A stretch of DNA of 64,000 bases from CAVXXB01 sp963765585 (GTDB lineage Bacteria > Calditrichota > Calditrichia > JAJRVZ01), in the NCBI GenBank assembly GCA_963765585.1, contig CAVXXB010000010.1, forward strand, positions 124,001-188,000, in the 5' to 3' direction. Below are positions 18,160 through 28,131 of this stretch, piece by piece (the stretch's first letter is position 1; the number at the start of each line of letters is the position of its first letter). Position numbers and translations under genes: made by a program. A model generated the notes under the pieces. It was given only the letters and a program-made list of their open reading frames with translations, searched no databases and was not told where the DNA came from.

Positions 18160-19503
18160 ATGAGAAATATTTCTTTTGCTTTATTGTTGATTGTACTTTT
18201 TTTCATTAGCTCTTGTACTGATAAGTATGAAGTGCCAAGTGAAAATATTGCGCAAAGCAGTGGATCCGGTTGTGTCGATTGCCATACGGATAAAGATCTT
18301 GTTGAAAGAAGTAGCCGATCCTTTACCAGCACCTCCTGGAGGCGGCGGGGAAGGCTGAGGCGGCGAAGTGCCTCAGGTTGAGGCATGGGAAATGGTGTAT
18401 GTTCAGCAAAGTTTTCTGACGTCGACGCATGGTAAAATGAGTTGTATCATCGTTGTCATGGCGGTGATCCAAAACAGAATAACAAGGGTGATGCCCATGT
18501 GAATATTGTTGCTGCCCCAAGTAATGAAGCAGATACGTATTGTGGCGGATGTCATGCCGGTGTGGTGGCAAATGACCACACCAGTCTGCATAGTACTCAG
18601 GAAGGTTATTATACCTTGTTCGAAAAACGTGCGGGTAAGGATCTTCGCGATGATGAACATTTAAGTGAAGAGTTTGACAAGGAATGCGGTAAGTGTCATA
18701 CCTACTGCGGGCAGTGTCATGTAAGTAAACCCGTTTCTGTGGGCGGCGGTTTTGTTTCCGGGCATGAATTTCGTAAAACACCACACATGACAAATAATTG
18801 TACCGCTTGTCATGGCAGCCGGGTTGGCGCGGAATATCTTGGTCAAAATGAAGGGTTATCACCGGATGCCCACTGGCAATATCAAACCATGCGTTGTGAA
18901 GTCATGCCATCAGGGGGCCCAGATGCACGGTCCTGGTTTTACATTGGAAACCCGATACGATGATAACAAACCCGTACTGCCAAAATGTGAAGAGTGTCAT
19001 GCAGATGCTCGGACGACGAAGAAATGAATATCATGCACAACATTGGGCTGGTGGTGAAGATAATCCCGGCTCCTCACATCTGCAGTGCCAGGTATGTCAT
19101 TCCCAGGATTATAAAAATTGTAATGGTTGTCATGTTGGTGGTGAAGGAATAGAAAGTCCTTCATACATTAAATTCAAGATAGGAAAAAATTCTCTTCAAT
19201 CGGATGAAAAACCATATGATTACGTCGTTGTCCGGCATATTCCGATTGCACCCGATACTTATGCCAATTGGGGTGTGGATGATTTGCCGAATTTTAATGA
19301 TGAGCCAACATGGAAATATGCCACTCCGCATAATATTCGCCGTTTTACTGCCCGGACAGATACCACCGGTGGCGGATCATGCTGGAAAAATTGTCATAAT
19401 AACTGGGTAGCCTGAATTGGATACATATCTGAGAACAGAAGATACTCAGGATCCCACTTATGATGAAGAACCAAATAAAGATGTTGTAATTCCAACTAAC
19501 TAA
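18160..19503 (+). pseudogene. Multihaem lipoprotein cytochrome c, about 11 haem sites (several frameshifts)
   Basis: The start at 18160 (MRNISFALLL) follows GGAGAT and gives a lipobox FISSC, so this is a lipoprotein, probably in the outer membrane. Haem sites in order: CVDCH, a broken C..RCH near 18440, CGGCH, CGKCH, CGQCH, CTACH, CEVCH (rejoined across a shift near 18905), CEECH, CQVCH, CNGCH and a CX3CH (CWKNCH). Frame changes fall near 18302, 18350, 18440, 18905, 19018 and 19415; between them the protein remains well conserved in style, ending DEEPNKDVVIPTN at 19503. That many small shifts in an otherwise good gene suggests sequence error, though true decay is possible. Between the TPR gene and the rhodanese gene, it is the likely cytochrome subunit of an outer-membrane conduit. 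Confidence 0.7.
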
Positions 19504-19558
19504 ATGAAAACTATTAACTAACTAACTGTACCATTTAACACAAGGAAAGGAGTGCCAT

Positions 19559-20574
19559 ATGACACTCAGAAAGATCTTATTTTTACTCTTATCATTATCA
19601 TTGGTTGTTTTTATGTCCTGTAGCAGCGATGATGATAATCCCACAGAACCCGGCAAAAACAGAATTTGAGATGCTGGCCGAGGTGGGAGATGCTATATTA
19701 CACTAGCATATGTCAAATGTGACCGGGCGCGGTGTTAATATCAGCTATGGCTGATTTAAATGCGCTTTTAACTGATAGATGATGACGACGAATGATCCAC
19801 AGATCATTGACTGGCGCAGTGCGGCGGATTATGATGCAGGGCACATCAGCGGTGCTATTAACATCGCAATCGGCGATTTGATTGATAAGGTAAACGACGA
19901 GACAATTGACAAAACTAAACATATTGTCAACGTGTGTTACACCGGTCAAAATGCCAGTGTTGCCACTGCCACTTTGAATATGCTGGGATATGATGCACAA
20001 AATTTGCTTTTTGGCATGTGCGGCGTGACCAGTAATCCTGAAATAGTTGTCAAGTCCGACAGATGGGTAGGTCAAACGGAATCTGATGAATATACTCTGA
20101 ATAAAGTAGCCGTCTCTGATCCCACGACTGAATACACTTTTCCGACAATTAGTACCGGTAGTGCAAATGCAGAAGAAGTTATTAAAGCCCGTTTTGCATC
20201 TATTTTGGATGGGGGTTGGGCTGTATCTTTTGCTGATGTGATTGCCAGTCCCGGTGATTATTTTATTATTAATTACTGGCCCAAAGCCGAGTATGATGAT
20301 CCCGGTCATATAGAAGGTGCATATCAGTTTACACCAAAATCTTCATTAAAATCTACTGAGATGCTGAATTTACTGCCAACCGATAAAACCGTTGTGGTGT
20401 ATTGTTATACCGGCCAAACTTCGGCGCAGGCTTACTGCCTACTTACGTATGCTTGGTTATGATGCCAAAAGTCTGTTATATGGATGTAATGGATTTGCCT
20501 ATGGTCAAATGCCAGGTCATAAATACTCCGCACCAAATCCGGATGATCTATACATTTCGGTGCTGACTGATTGA
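19559..20574 (+). pseudogene. Rhodanese-like lipoprotein, two domains (several frameshifts)
   Basis: The ATG at 19559 follows AAGGAAAGGAG; a signal peptide with lipobox FMSC leads into an acidic linker (SSDDDNPTEP). Two rhodanese-type repeats follow: DPQIIDWRSAADYDAGHISGAINI ... VNVCYTGQNASVATATLNMLGYDAQNLLFG, and YWPKAEYDDPGHIEGAYQF ... VVVYCYTGQTSAQA ... MLGYDAKSLLYGCNGF. Both have the cysteine loop CYTGQ(N/T). Frame breaks lie near 19665, in 19700-19780 (more than one) and near 20440. Rhodanese-like lipoproteins occur in Geobacter Ext-type porin-cytochrome clusters, next to a barrel protein and cytochromes, as here. A sulphur-transfer role is the alternative. Confidence 0.7.
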
Positions 20575-20586
20575 TTTTTATCTAAC

Positions 20587-20621
20587 ATATCGGGAGAGTA
20601 TTTCTCTCCCGATATTTTTTT
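20587..20621 (+). terminator. Strong rho-independent terminator
   Basis: A perfect 12-bp stem (ATATCGGGAGAG with its complement) round a 5-base loop, ending in a T7 tract. It closes the transcription unit 13 bp after the rhodanese gene, so the barrel gene has its own promoter. Confidence 0.92.
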
Positions 20622-20742
20622 AATCATGCCAGTAATATGACAGGAGTTCAAGTTAAATCAGTTTTATTATATGAGACATGTAGGATGTTTTATATTTACA
20701 CAGATATCTGATGTTTGGTTTTACCGGGATGCACTATGTAAT

Positions 20743-20767
20743 GTCACACTGAGACAAATATGTCTCA
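20743..20767. promoter_or_regulatory. Operator cluster: GTCnCAnTGnGAC and TGAGACA/TGTCTCA palindromes
   Basis: GTCACACTGAGAC (20743-20755) overlaps TGAGACAAATATGTCTCA (20750-20767), a 7-bp inverted repeat with a 4-base spacer. The first matches the site at 12401-12413 upstream of the receiver/nonahaem operon. Both lie 120-150 bp before a sigma54 promoter, so one activator, probably the NtrC-family regulator at 8995-10366, may control both units. Confidence 0.55.
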
Positions 20768-20872
20768 AATTGTTACGATACATGTTATCAAAATTTCCAT
20801 ATATTAAATACACATGTATTACACAAATATAAACAATAATACACAAATATATTTATCCAGAAAACAATATGT

Positions 20873-20890
20873 TTGGCATAACAATTGCGT
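20873..20890 (+). promoter_or_regulatory. Sigma54 (-24/-12) promoter
   Basis: TTGGCAT, 5 bases, TTGCG: GG at 20875-20876 and GC at 20887-20888, spacing 12. One base differs from the best -24 box. The start would be near 20900, leaving a 177-base leader ahead of the barrel gene. Confidence 0.65.
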
Positions 20891-21076
20891 CTAAAATATT
20901 GATTTAAGAGATAATATCTCAGTATTTTTAATAATTGATTATTATAGAGGTAAAAGGAATAAAAATATTTACGCGCTTTTTAATTTTTATTTTGCATTTG
21001 TTCCTTTAATAATATAGAATTCAAAGAATCACAAGCTCCCGAAATCAACAAAATTCAAATAAATTGGGGCAATAAA

Positions 21077-22289
21077 ATGAGTATGATGAACCCTACCTTA
21101 AAATTTGTAACATTATTATCCGTTACTTTTATGCTTGTGTTGTCTGCATTCGGCCAGAATATCGATACACGCGGCCGGATCAGCAATTCCACTTATGTAT
21201 TGAATCATGAGGACACCACCCATGTTCGATTGTATCAATATCTTCGTTTTAATGCCAAAGCACGGGATTGGAGCAATCTCAGCCTGAACATTAATGCAAG
21301 GATGTTGACCGATACGGAATTGGATCTTCCCGATGAAAGCAGGTTCCGGGCGTACAGGTTATCCTTATCCGCCCGTAATTTATTCAATAATCTGCTGGAT
21401 TTTGAACTCGGTCGTCAATTTTTCCATCCTGGTATTACTCTGGGTAGTCTGGACGGGCTAAATCTTAATTTTAAATTTTCAAAGCAGTTCAGCTGGCAAT
21501 TGTTCGGTGGCGTAGAATCCCATCTTTATAAAGCAATGAAGGTTTACGAACCGGAACAAGCAACGGTATATGGCACAAATCTGAAATATAGAAATTTGTA
21601 TGGGACTGACATGCAGGTGGCATATTTGGAGAAGAAAACCAAAGACGAGACACAATGGCGCTTGCTTGGTCTGAACTTGTCTAACTATTCTCTTTCAAAT
21701 TTCAATTTTCAGGGACAATTTCACTATGACATGGTGAATAAGCAGACTGCATCGCGTATATGTAATGGGGAAATTTAATCCAAATAATGATCTTAATTTT
21801 ACCGCACATTTTAAACTGCAGCATCCACAAATCTATGGCGATTCTTATTTTCAGATTTTTGAACTGAAACAATATCGTCAATTTGGATTAAGCGGGTGGT
21901 ATGAATTCATAAAGGATTTTGCATTTTCTGCTACCTATAACCTGATCCAGTTGGAAGAAGGTCAGGGACACAGGATTATTGCATCTTTTAGCGATCGCAA
22001 CGGATCTATTGGTCTGGTTTATGAAACAGGTGATCTGGGGGATCAGATGGGTGTGATGTTCAATTATGGGTATGAGATTTATAAAAATTTGATTGCTTCC
22101 ATCAGCATTGATTATACCAAATATCGTTTTGAGGAAATATATGCCTACGAAAATCAAATGGGAAATGCAGCCAGACTGTCGTATAGTTTTGCAAAACACT
22201 GGCGTGTTGACCTGGAATATCAATGGCTGACAAATAAATTTAAAAATTCAGACCATCGTCTGTTAAATCATATTTACTATATATGGTAA
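21077..22289 (+). CDS. Outer-membrane beta-barrel protein (frameshifted)
   Basis: About 404 residues: signal peptide (1-28, ending SAFGQ), then a continuous run of amphipathic strands with aromatic girdles (for example YQYLRFNAKA, NLSLNINARM, WQLFGGVES, MGVMFNYGYEIY) and a C-terminal aromatic end (HIYYIW). It has no POTRA, plug or TonB box, so it is a porin-type barrel. The frame shifts near 21765 in a GGGGAAA stretch; one extra base explains it. No family is recognised. It heads the operon with the dodecahaem cytochrome 10 bp downstream and follows a rhodanese lipoprotein and a lipoprotein cytochrome, which makes it the best candidate for the pore of a porin-cytochrome conduit. Confidence 0.7.
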
Positions 22290-22299
22290 AAGGATCGCT

Positions 22300-23190
22300 A
22301 TGAAGAAATTCATCTTATTATTTGCGATAATCTCGGTCGTTTGGGCAATGATTGTATATGCTCAGACCCAGGACCCCAAATTTTCTCATAAGTTTCATGC
22401 AGAAGAAGTAGAAGCAAGTTGTGAAGCCTGTCATGAGGCCGCACTGAACAGCAATTCTCCTTCGGATAATCTGTTACCGAATCATGAAAATTGTTATGCT
22501 TGTCATGATGAGAATGAAACGGAATGCAGTTATTGCCATAACGATCCGGATAATCCGCAGGAGGCACAAAGAATTACCGGCCTTAAGGCACAATTTCCTC
22601 ATGTCATACATGCCCAATCCGATGAGGATTGCATGAAGTGCCATGCCGGAATCAACCAGGATGACGGTAATACAACGTCCAGTTTTATTCCCGGGCAAAG
22701 TGAATGTGCCGAATGTCATGGTCTCGCTGATTATTATGAAGAAAAAGGTGTATGTCTGACGTGTCACACAAAAGAAACTAACTTTGTACCGGAAACCCAT
22801 ACAATATTATGGAACAAGAATCATGGACCGGCCTGGCAACTACAGGATAATTCCTGCAGTCACTGTCATCAGGCAGACTACTGCCAGAATTGCCATCAGG
22901 GCGATAACCTGGACCGGCTATCACATCCCTTTAATTATGTAAATAATCACGGGATTGATGCCAAAGGAAATAAAGACAACTGCCTGACCTGTCATGAAGA
23001 ACATGCGTTCTGTATTGATTGTCATCAGACGCAAATGGTGATGCCAAAAAATCATAGTTATGCCAATTGGGCAAATCCAACTACGGGTGGGCAACACTCA
23101 AGGGCTGCAATGTATGATTTTGACACATGTTCGAGTTGTCACAATGATGCCTATGCGGATAATGTCTGTTTACGCTGCCATCAGGAGTAG
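22300..23190 (+). CDS. Dodecahaem periplasmic cytochrome c
   Basis: 296 residues with a cleavable signal peptide (1-21) and twelve CXXCH motifs: CEACH, CYACH, CSYCH, CMKCH, CAECH, CLTCH, CSHCH, CQNCH, CLTCH, CIDCH, CSSCH and CLRCH. One haem per about 23 residues is very dense, typical of a wire-like electron carrier. The N-terminal DPKFSHKFH and FPHVIHA stretches supply likely distal His ligands. There is no membrane anchor or sorting tag, so it is periplasmic or held inside the adjacent barrel. It starts 10 bp after the barrel gene with AAGGAT upstream, in one operon with it. Confidence 0.88.
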   Translation: MKKFILLFAIISVVWAMIVYAQTQDPKFSHKFHAEEVEASCEACHEAALNSNSPSDNLLPNHENCYACHDENETECSYCHNDPDNPQEAQRITGLKAQFPHVIHAQSDEDCMKCHAGINQDDGNTTSSFIPGQSECAECHGLADYYEEKGVCLTCHTKETNFVPETHTILWNKNHGPAWQLQDNSCSHCHQADYCQNCHQGDNLDRLSHPFNYVNNHGIDAKGNKDNCLTCHEEHAFCIDCHQTQMVMPKNHSYANWANPTTGGQHSRAAMYDFDTCSSCHNDAYADNVCLRCHQE

Positions 23191-23344
23191 CGATAAAAAG
23201 ATGTAGGCCACCTCTTAGAGAGTGGACTACATCAATCGCTGCCATCAGGAATAGGAGATGTAGCCCATCTTAGAGATGGACTACATCGAAAATTGACATC
23301 AGGAATAGCAAAAAGATGTAGCCATCTTAGAGAAGGACTACATC
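23174..23344. repeat. Three tandem GATGTAG hairpins carrying copies of the upstream gene's end
   Basis: Hairpins at 23200-23233, 23257-23287 and 23315-23344 share the plan GATGTAG..CCA ... TGG.CTACATC. Each is preceded by a version of GCTGCCATCAGGAATAG, which in the first copy is the last codons and stop of the dodecahaem cytochrome gene (CHQE-stop). The unit of about 54-64 bp has thus been duplicated in tandem including the coding 3' end. It may work as an mRNA stabiliser between cytochrome genes. Confidence 0.7.
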
Positions 23345-23359
23345 AATGAAAGGACAAGG

Positions 23360-25306
23360 ATGTTTAAAGTATTTGTAGTAACTATATTGTTATTTTTTTC
23401 TTTTGTATCAGCACAAAGTATTGAAGAGTGTATGGAATGTCACTCTGACAATGAACTAACAAAATTTGTTGATGATACAATTGAAGTATCTTTATATGTT
23501 GATATTGAGGCATATACAAACTCAATTCATGGCGACATGGAGTGTGTTGATTGCCATGCGGATATTGAAGATGTGGATCATGGTGAAGATCTCGCTGATG
23601 TCGATTGTGCAACTTGTCATGACGAGGCTCAGGAAATATACTCGGAAAGTGTTCATGCCAGTGGCTACAAAGAAGGTGTTATTCATACAGCCGAATGTAA
23701 AGATTGTCACGGCAGCCATGCTATTTTATCTTCAGATAATGAAAATTCAAAGACCTATATCTTAAATATTGAAAAAACCTGTGGTGATTGTCATTTGCAA
23801 CCGGAAGTGATCAGCTTGCTTGGTTTACGCGGCGAGGGTCCGGCCCAGTCTTATCATAACAGTATACATAATCGAATATTGCGTGAGGATCCCGAGCGTG
23901 GTGCACCGACCTGTATTAGTTGTCATGGCGCACACGATATATATGTTATGTCGGATCCAAGATCAAATTTCAGTAAGTTTAACCGCGCAGAAATGTGTGG
24001 GAAGTGTCATACTCAGGAGAAAGAAGAATACAGTAGGAGTATTCATTGGCGGGCTTTGGAGCGCGGTCATCTTGAATCTCCTACCTGTAATGATTGTCAT
24101 GGTGAACACCAAATACTATCGCCCCAGGATAAAGAATCCGCCACAAACCGCTTGAACAGTTCATCTCAGGTTTGTGCAAATTGCCATTCTTCCAAAACAA
24201 TGATGAAACGATTCGGCCTCGATCCGGATAGATTTACAACTTATAGCAAAACATATCATGGTCTGGCGGTCCTGAAAGGTTCTCCTGATGCGGCAAATTG
24301 TACCAGTTGCCATGAAGTTCATGCAATTCTGGAGCAGAAGCATCCTGAATCCAGCACCCATAAAGGAAATCTTGAGAAAACCTGCGGCAAATGTCATGAG
24401 GAAATTACTGCTGAATTTATAAATATTCCTGTCCATCCAATCAATCTGGAGAGCCGAAATCCAATCGGATTTTATGCAGAAAATATTTACATCTGGTTAA
24501 TCATTGTAACGATTGGTGGCATGATCCTGCATAATCTGATCATTATCATATATCATTTAAGACAAAAGAAAAAGATGCTGGCACAGAAGAGAACCTATCA
24601 GCGTTTTCAACCATTTGAGGTTTATCAGCATCTGTTATTATTGCTAAGTTTCTTTATACTGGTGATTACAGGTTTCGCATTAAAATTTCCGGATGCATTG
24701 TGGGTTCAGGGTTTAAGTGCCTTAGGACTTGATGAGGCTTCCCGCTCCCTGATACACAGAATGGCTGCAGTCGTATTAGTTGCCATATCTATTATTCAAA
24801 CCATGTATTTCATCGCCAGTCGCAAAGGGCGCAAAGAAATTGTTGAGCTATTACCTAAAGTGAATGATGTCACCGGTTTTATCGCAAACATGAAATACTA
24901 TCTCGGCATCTCAAATCAAAAACCCCGTTTTGGCCGCTGGGATTATACTGAAAAAGCAGAATACCTGGCCCTGATCTGGGGAACTGCCGTTATGGCTATT
25001 ACCGGTTTCGTACTTTGGTTTCCGGAATTTTTTATGTCACTTTTACCGGCATGGGCCTTTGAAACTTCGGAAATCATTCATTATTATGAAGCATGGCTGG
25101 CTACATTGGCCATCATTGTCTGGCATTGGTTCTTCGTTATTTATCATCCGGAAAAATATCCCATGAGTCTGACCTGGATGAATGGCAAAATAAGCGAAGA
25201 AGAAATGAAACATCATCATCCGCTTGAATATGAAGAATTAAACCAAGCCGGGGATCCGCGATTTGATCATCCGGATGGTATCACGACAATCAGAGATAAA
25301 AATTAA
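23360..25306 (+). CDS. CbcL-like inner-membrane cytochrome: 11 c-haems fused to a cytochrome b domain
   Basis: 648 residues. Signal peptide (1-18); a periplasmic domain (20-370) with eleven CXXCH motifs (CMECH, CVDCH, CATCH, CKDCH, CGDCH, CISCH, CGKCH, CNDCH, CANCH, CTSCH, CGKCH), several in the cytochrome c7-like form C..CHG.H.I; then a membrane domain (about 385-610) of four to five helices with His residues (HNLIIIIYH, YQHLLLLLSF, SLIHRMAAVV, IVWHWFFVIYH), like the dihaem b subunits of formate dehydrogenase and hydrogenase. Geobacter CbcL has the same build and oxidises menaquinol for low-potential extracellular respiration. It starts with AAAGGACAAGG just upstream and is followed after 17 bp by a larger paralogue. 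Confidence 0.88.
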   Translation: MFKVFVVTILLFFSFVSAQSIEECMECHSDNELTKFVDDTIEVSLYVDIEAYTNSIHGDMECVDCHADIEDVDHGEDLADVDCATCHDEAQEIYSESVHASGYKEGVIHTAECKDCHGSHAILSSDNENSKTYILNIEKTCGDCHLQPEVISLLGLRGEGPAQSYHNSIHNRILREDPERGAPTCISCHGAHDIYVMSDPRSNFSKFNRAEMCGKCHTQEKEEYSRSIHWRALERGHLESPTCNDCHGEHQILSPQDKESATNRLNSSSQVCANCHSSKTMMKRFGLDPDRFTTYSKTYHGLAVLKGSPDAANCTSCHEVHAILEQKHPESSTHKGNLEKTCGKCHEEITAEFINIPVHPINLESRNPIGFYAENIYIWLIIVTIGGMILHNLIIIIYHLRQKKKMLAQKRTYQRFQPFEVYQHLLLLLSFFILVITGFALKFPDALWVQGLSALGLDEASRSLIHRMAAVVLVAISIIQTMYFIASRKGRKEIVELLPKVNDVTGFIANMKYYLGISNQKPRFGRWDYTEKAEYLALIWGTAVMAITGFVLWFPEFFMSLLPAWAFETSEIIHYYEAWLATLAIIVWHWFFVIYHPEKYPMSLTWMNGKISEEEMKHHHPLEYEELNQAGDPRFDHPDGITTIRDKN

Positions 25307-25323
25307 GTGGAGTGCAGTATCGT

Positions 25324-28093
25324 ATGATTAAAATTATCATTATTTCTTTACTATTTGCACTTCAGGGGGCTTTATTAGTTGCGCAGGAAAATGAATCCTG
25401 CTTTGACTGTCATTCCGACACTGATCTGGAAACAGAACAGGGTGGCAGGACCGTTTCTTTATATGTGGATGAAGCAAAATTTACCAAGTCTGTCCATGCA
25501 GATGTGTCATGCATCGCCTGTCATGAAGATGCGGATGTAGAAGATTTTCCACATCCGGAAAGGTTGGAACCAGTCTTTTGCGGAACCTGTCATGACGAGA
25601 CACAACTAAATTTTGATGCCGGTATTCATGGCATGGCCTTAAAGCGAAAAGCCATTTATGCGCCGGATTGTGCCGAGTGTCATGGAACTCATGAGATTCT
25701 GCCTGCTTCAAATCCGGACTCACCGACTCATAAAATGAAGGTGCCTTATCTTTGCGGAAAATGTCATCGTGAGGGTGCACCTGTGGCAAGGGTATATAAT
25801 ATTCATGAACATAATATTATCGAAAATTATAGTCAGGATATTCATGGTCAGGGGTTGTTTGAAAAAGGATTAATTGTTACTGCCGGTTGTACGGATTGCC
25901 ATGGCAGCCATCTAATACTTCCGAGCACATATACCAATTCCAGCGTCTCGCGTATAAAAATTGCCGAAATGTGTATGACATGTCACGCGCGTATCGAGCA
26001 AGTCCATGATCAGGTAATTCGTGGTGAATTATGGGAAAAAGAACCGGGTGCAATTCCGGTATGTTCAGACTGTCATATTCCTCACCGGGTACGTAAAGAA
26101 ACACTAACCGTGACAATGTCCGACCGTTCATGTCAGCAATGCCATGAAAAAGCAGATCTTCATAAACTGGTTGATGGTGAAAAGGTCTCGCTTCAGGTGA
26201 CCAGGGAAGAGCTTGCGGATTCAAAACATCGCAATATTCCATGTGTCAAATGCCACTCCGATGTAAATCCAAAAATGAAACGGCCGTGCGAACCTGTCGG
26301 AAAAGTCGATTGCTCAAATTGCCATGCGAAATATTCCCAGGAATATTTTTCCAGCATTCATGGTAAAGAGCACCTCGAAGGAAATGACAAAGCGCCTTAC
26401 TGTACCGATTGCCATGGTGATCACCAGGTGATGTCGCACCTGAATGAAGATTCGCCAACCTTCCGCAGTGCCATTCCACAACTATGTGGAGACTGCCACC
26501 GGGAGGAAGGAAAAGCCTCTATTGGCGATACACTGCATACACACACTGCCTTAACCGATTATTCCAGTAGTGTTCACGGCCGGGGACTCACAGAAAAAGG
26601 ATTGCTGCCAAGCGCTATTTGTACAGACTGTCATAATTCTCATCAAATATTGGTTAAAGAAGATCCGGCATCATCCATTCATCATAATAATATTCCTGCT
26701 ACTTGTTCTACCTGCCATCGCGGAATTTTTAAAGATTTTATCACAAGCATACATTTCTCTTATGACAAGAAGGAAGAAGAAAAACTTCCAACATGTAGTG
26801 ATTGTCATTCCTCTCATACAATTTCCTCGGTTCAACAGGATAAATTTAAATTTGAGGTAACGCATCAATGTGGTTCCTGTCATGAAGATCTTTCCGCGAC
26901 TTATTCAGAGACCATGCATGGCAAAGCATATACACTTGGATATGTAGGTGCGGCCAAATGCTCTGACTGTCATGGTGCTCATGATATATTGAGCATAAAT
27001 GATCCGGAATCACAGGTTGGGCCAAAAAATGTTGTCAGTACCTGTCAGAAGTGTCATGCCAATGCCAATGAACAATTTACCGGGTATCTGACTCACGCCA
27101 CTCACCATGACAAAGTGAAATACCCGATTTTGTATTATACATACTGGTTTATGACCAGCTTATTAATCGGTGTTTTTTCATTCTTTGGATTACATACTTT
27201 ACTCTGGTTGCCCAGATCAATTCGTCACATGCGCTCCCGCAAAGAGCATAAGATTGATGAAGATGCAAAATACATTTTGCGGTTTACGGTCAGGCAACGT
27301 CTGACACATATGTTTGTAATTATCAGTCTTTATTCTGCTTGCGCTCACAGGCATGATGCTCAAGTTCTCCAATATGGTCTGGGCACAGTTTATGGCAGAT
27401 TTCTTTGGTGGTGTTGCCGGAGCCGGTTGGATACACCGTTTTGCTGCTATAATTACCTTTGGATACTTTGCATTTCACCTGTCATATCTGGTAAAAGCCA
27501 AACATGAATCAGGTAAGTCCTGGTTCCGGTTTATTTTTGATAAAAATTCTTTGATGTTCAGCTGGCAGGATATTAAAGATTTTGGTGCGACAATGAAGTG
27601 GTTTTTTGGATTGGGAAAACGACCAGACTACGGCCGCTGGACCTATTGGGAGAAATTTGATTACTTTGCAGTTTTTTGGGGTGTTGCTATCATTGGACTA
27701 TCCGGATTGATCAAGTGGTTCCCAGAATTCTTCACTATCTTTTTACCCGGTTGGCTGATCAATGTTGCTGCAATTATTCACAGTGATGAAGCTTTGCTGG
27801 CGGTTGGTTTTATCTTTACCATTCACTTTTTTAATACTCACTTACGCCCGGGAGCTTTTCCCATGGATAAGGTGATGTTCACCGGAGTTATTCCCCTGGA
27901 AGAGTATAAAGAAGACCGCCCGAGGGACTACCAAATGCTAGTGGAAACCGGCGAACTGGAAAAGAGAGTAGTAACAGAAAAAATGGCCGCTGAAAGAGAA
28001 AAAACAGTCACAATTTTTGGATATATTGCACTATTTATCGGAATATCACTCATCGGCTTAATATTGTATTCGATGTTATTAGGATATAATTAG
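25324..28093 (+). CDS. CbcL-like inner-membrane cytochrome: 19 c-haems fused to a cytochrome b domain (frameshifted)
   Basis: About 920 residues from MIKIIIISLL. The periplasmic part holds nineteen CXXCH motifs (first CFDCH, last CQKCH), arranged as two similar halves: both contain C..CHG.H.I repeats and both include a segment with a C..CHRE site and GLTEKGL or GLFEKGL before the next haem, so the domain probably doubled. The C-terminal membrane domain matches the preceding protein (RPDYGRWTYWEKFDYFAVFWG; FPEFFTIFLPGWL) with His ligands in its helices. A frame shift near 27332 (extra base in CTTTATT) splits it inside the first b-type helix. It is likely a menaquinol oxidase feeding periplasmic cytochromes. 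GTG 25312 is a less likely start. Confidence 0.82.
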
Positions 28094-28131
28094 CAGAAGC
28101 ATGGAATTAAAATTAAAAAGCGAGGGATAAA

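Larger units (their letters stand above)
20622..21076. other. Control region of the barrel/cytochrome operon
   Basis: 455 bp, AT-rich, no gene. It holds palindromic operator sites (20743-20767), a sigma54 promoter (20873-20890) and a leader of about 175 bases. The leader has a small palindrome GAGATAATATCTC (20908-20920) followed by T5, and an AAAGGAAT...TTCCTTT inverted pair (about 20955-21010) that could fold. Confidence 0.6.

Noticed and set aside
19779..20462. Separate cytoplasmic rhodanese gene
   Set aside because: The frame lacks a ribosome site and continues an upstream lipoprotein leader (19559) and a downstream second-domain end (to 20574) across frame breaks.
23360..28093. Nitrate reductase or formate dehydrogenase membrane subunits
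   Set aside because: No catalytic molybdopterin or Fe-S subunit is present, and the b domain is fused to multihaem c domains.
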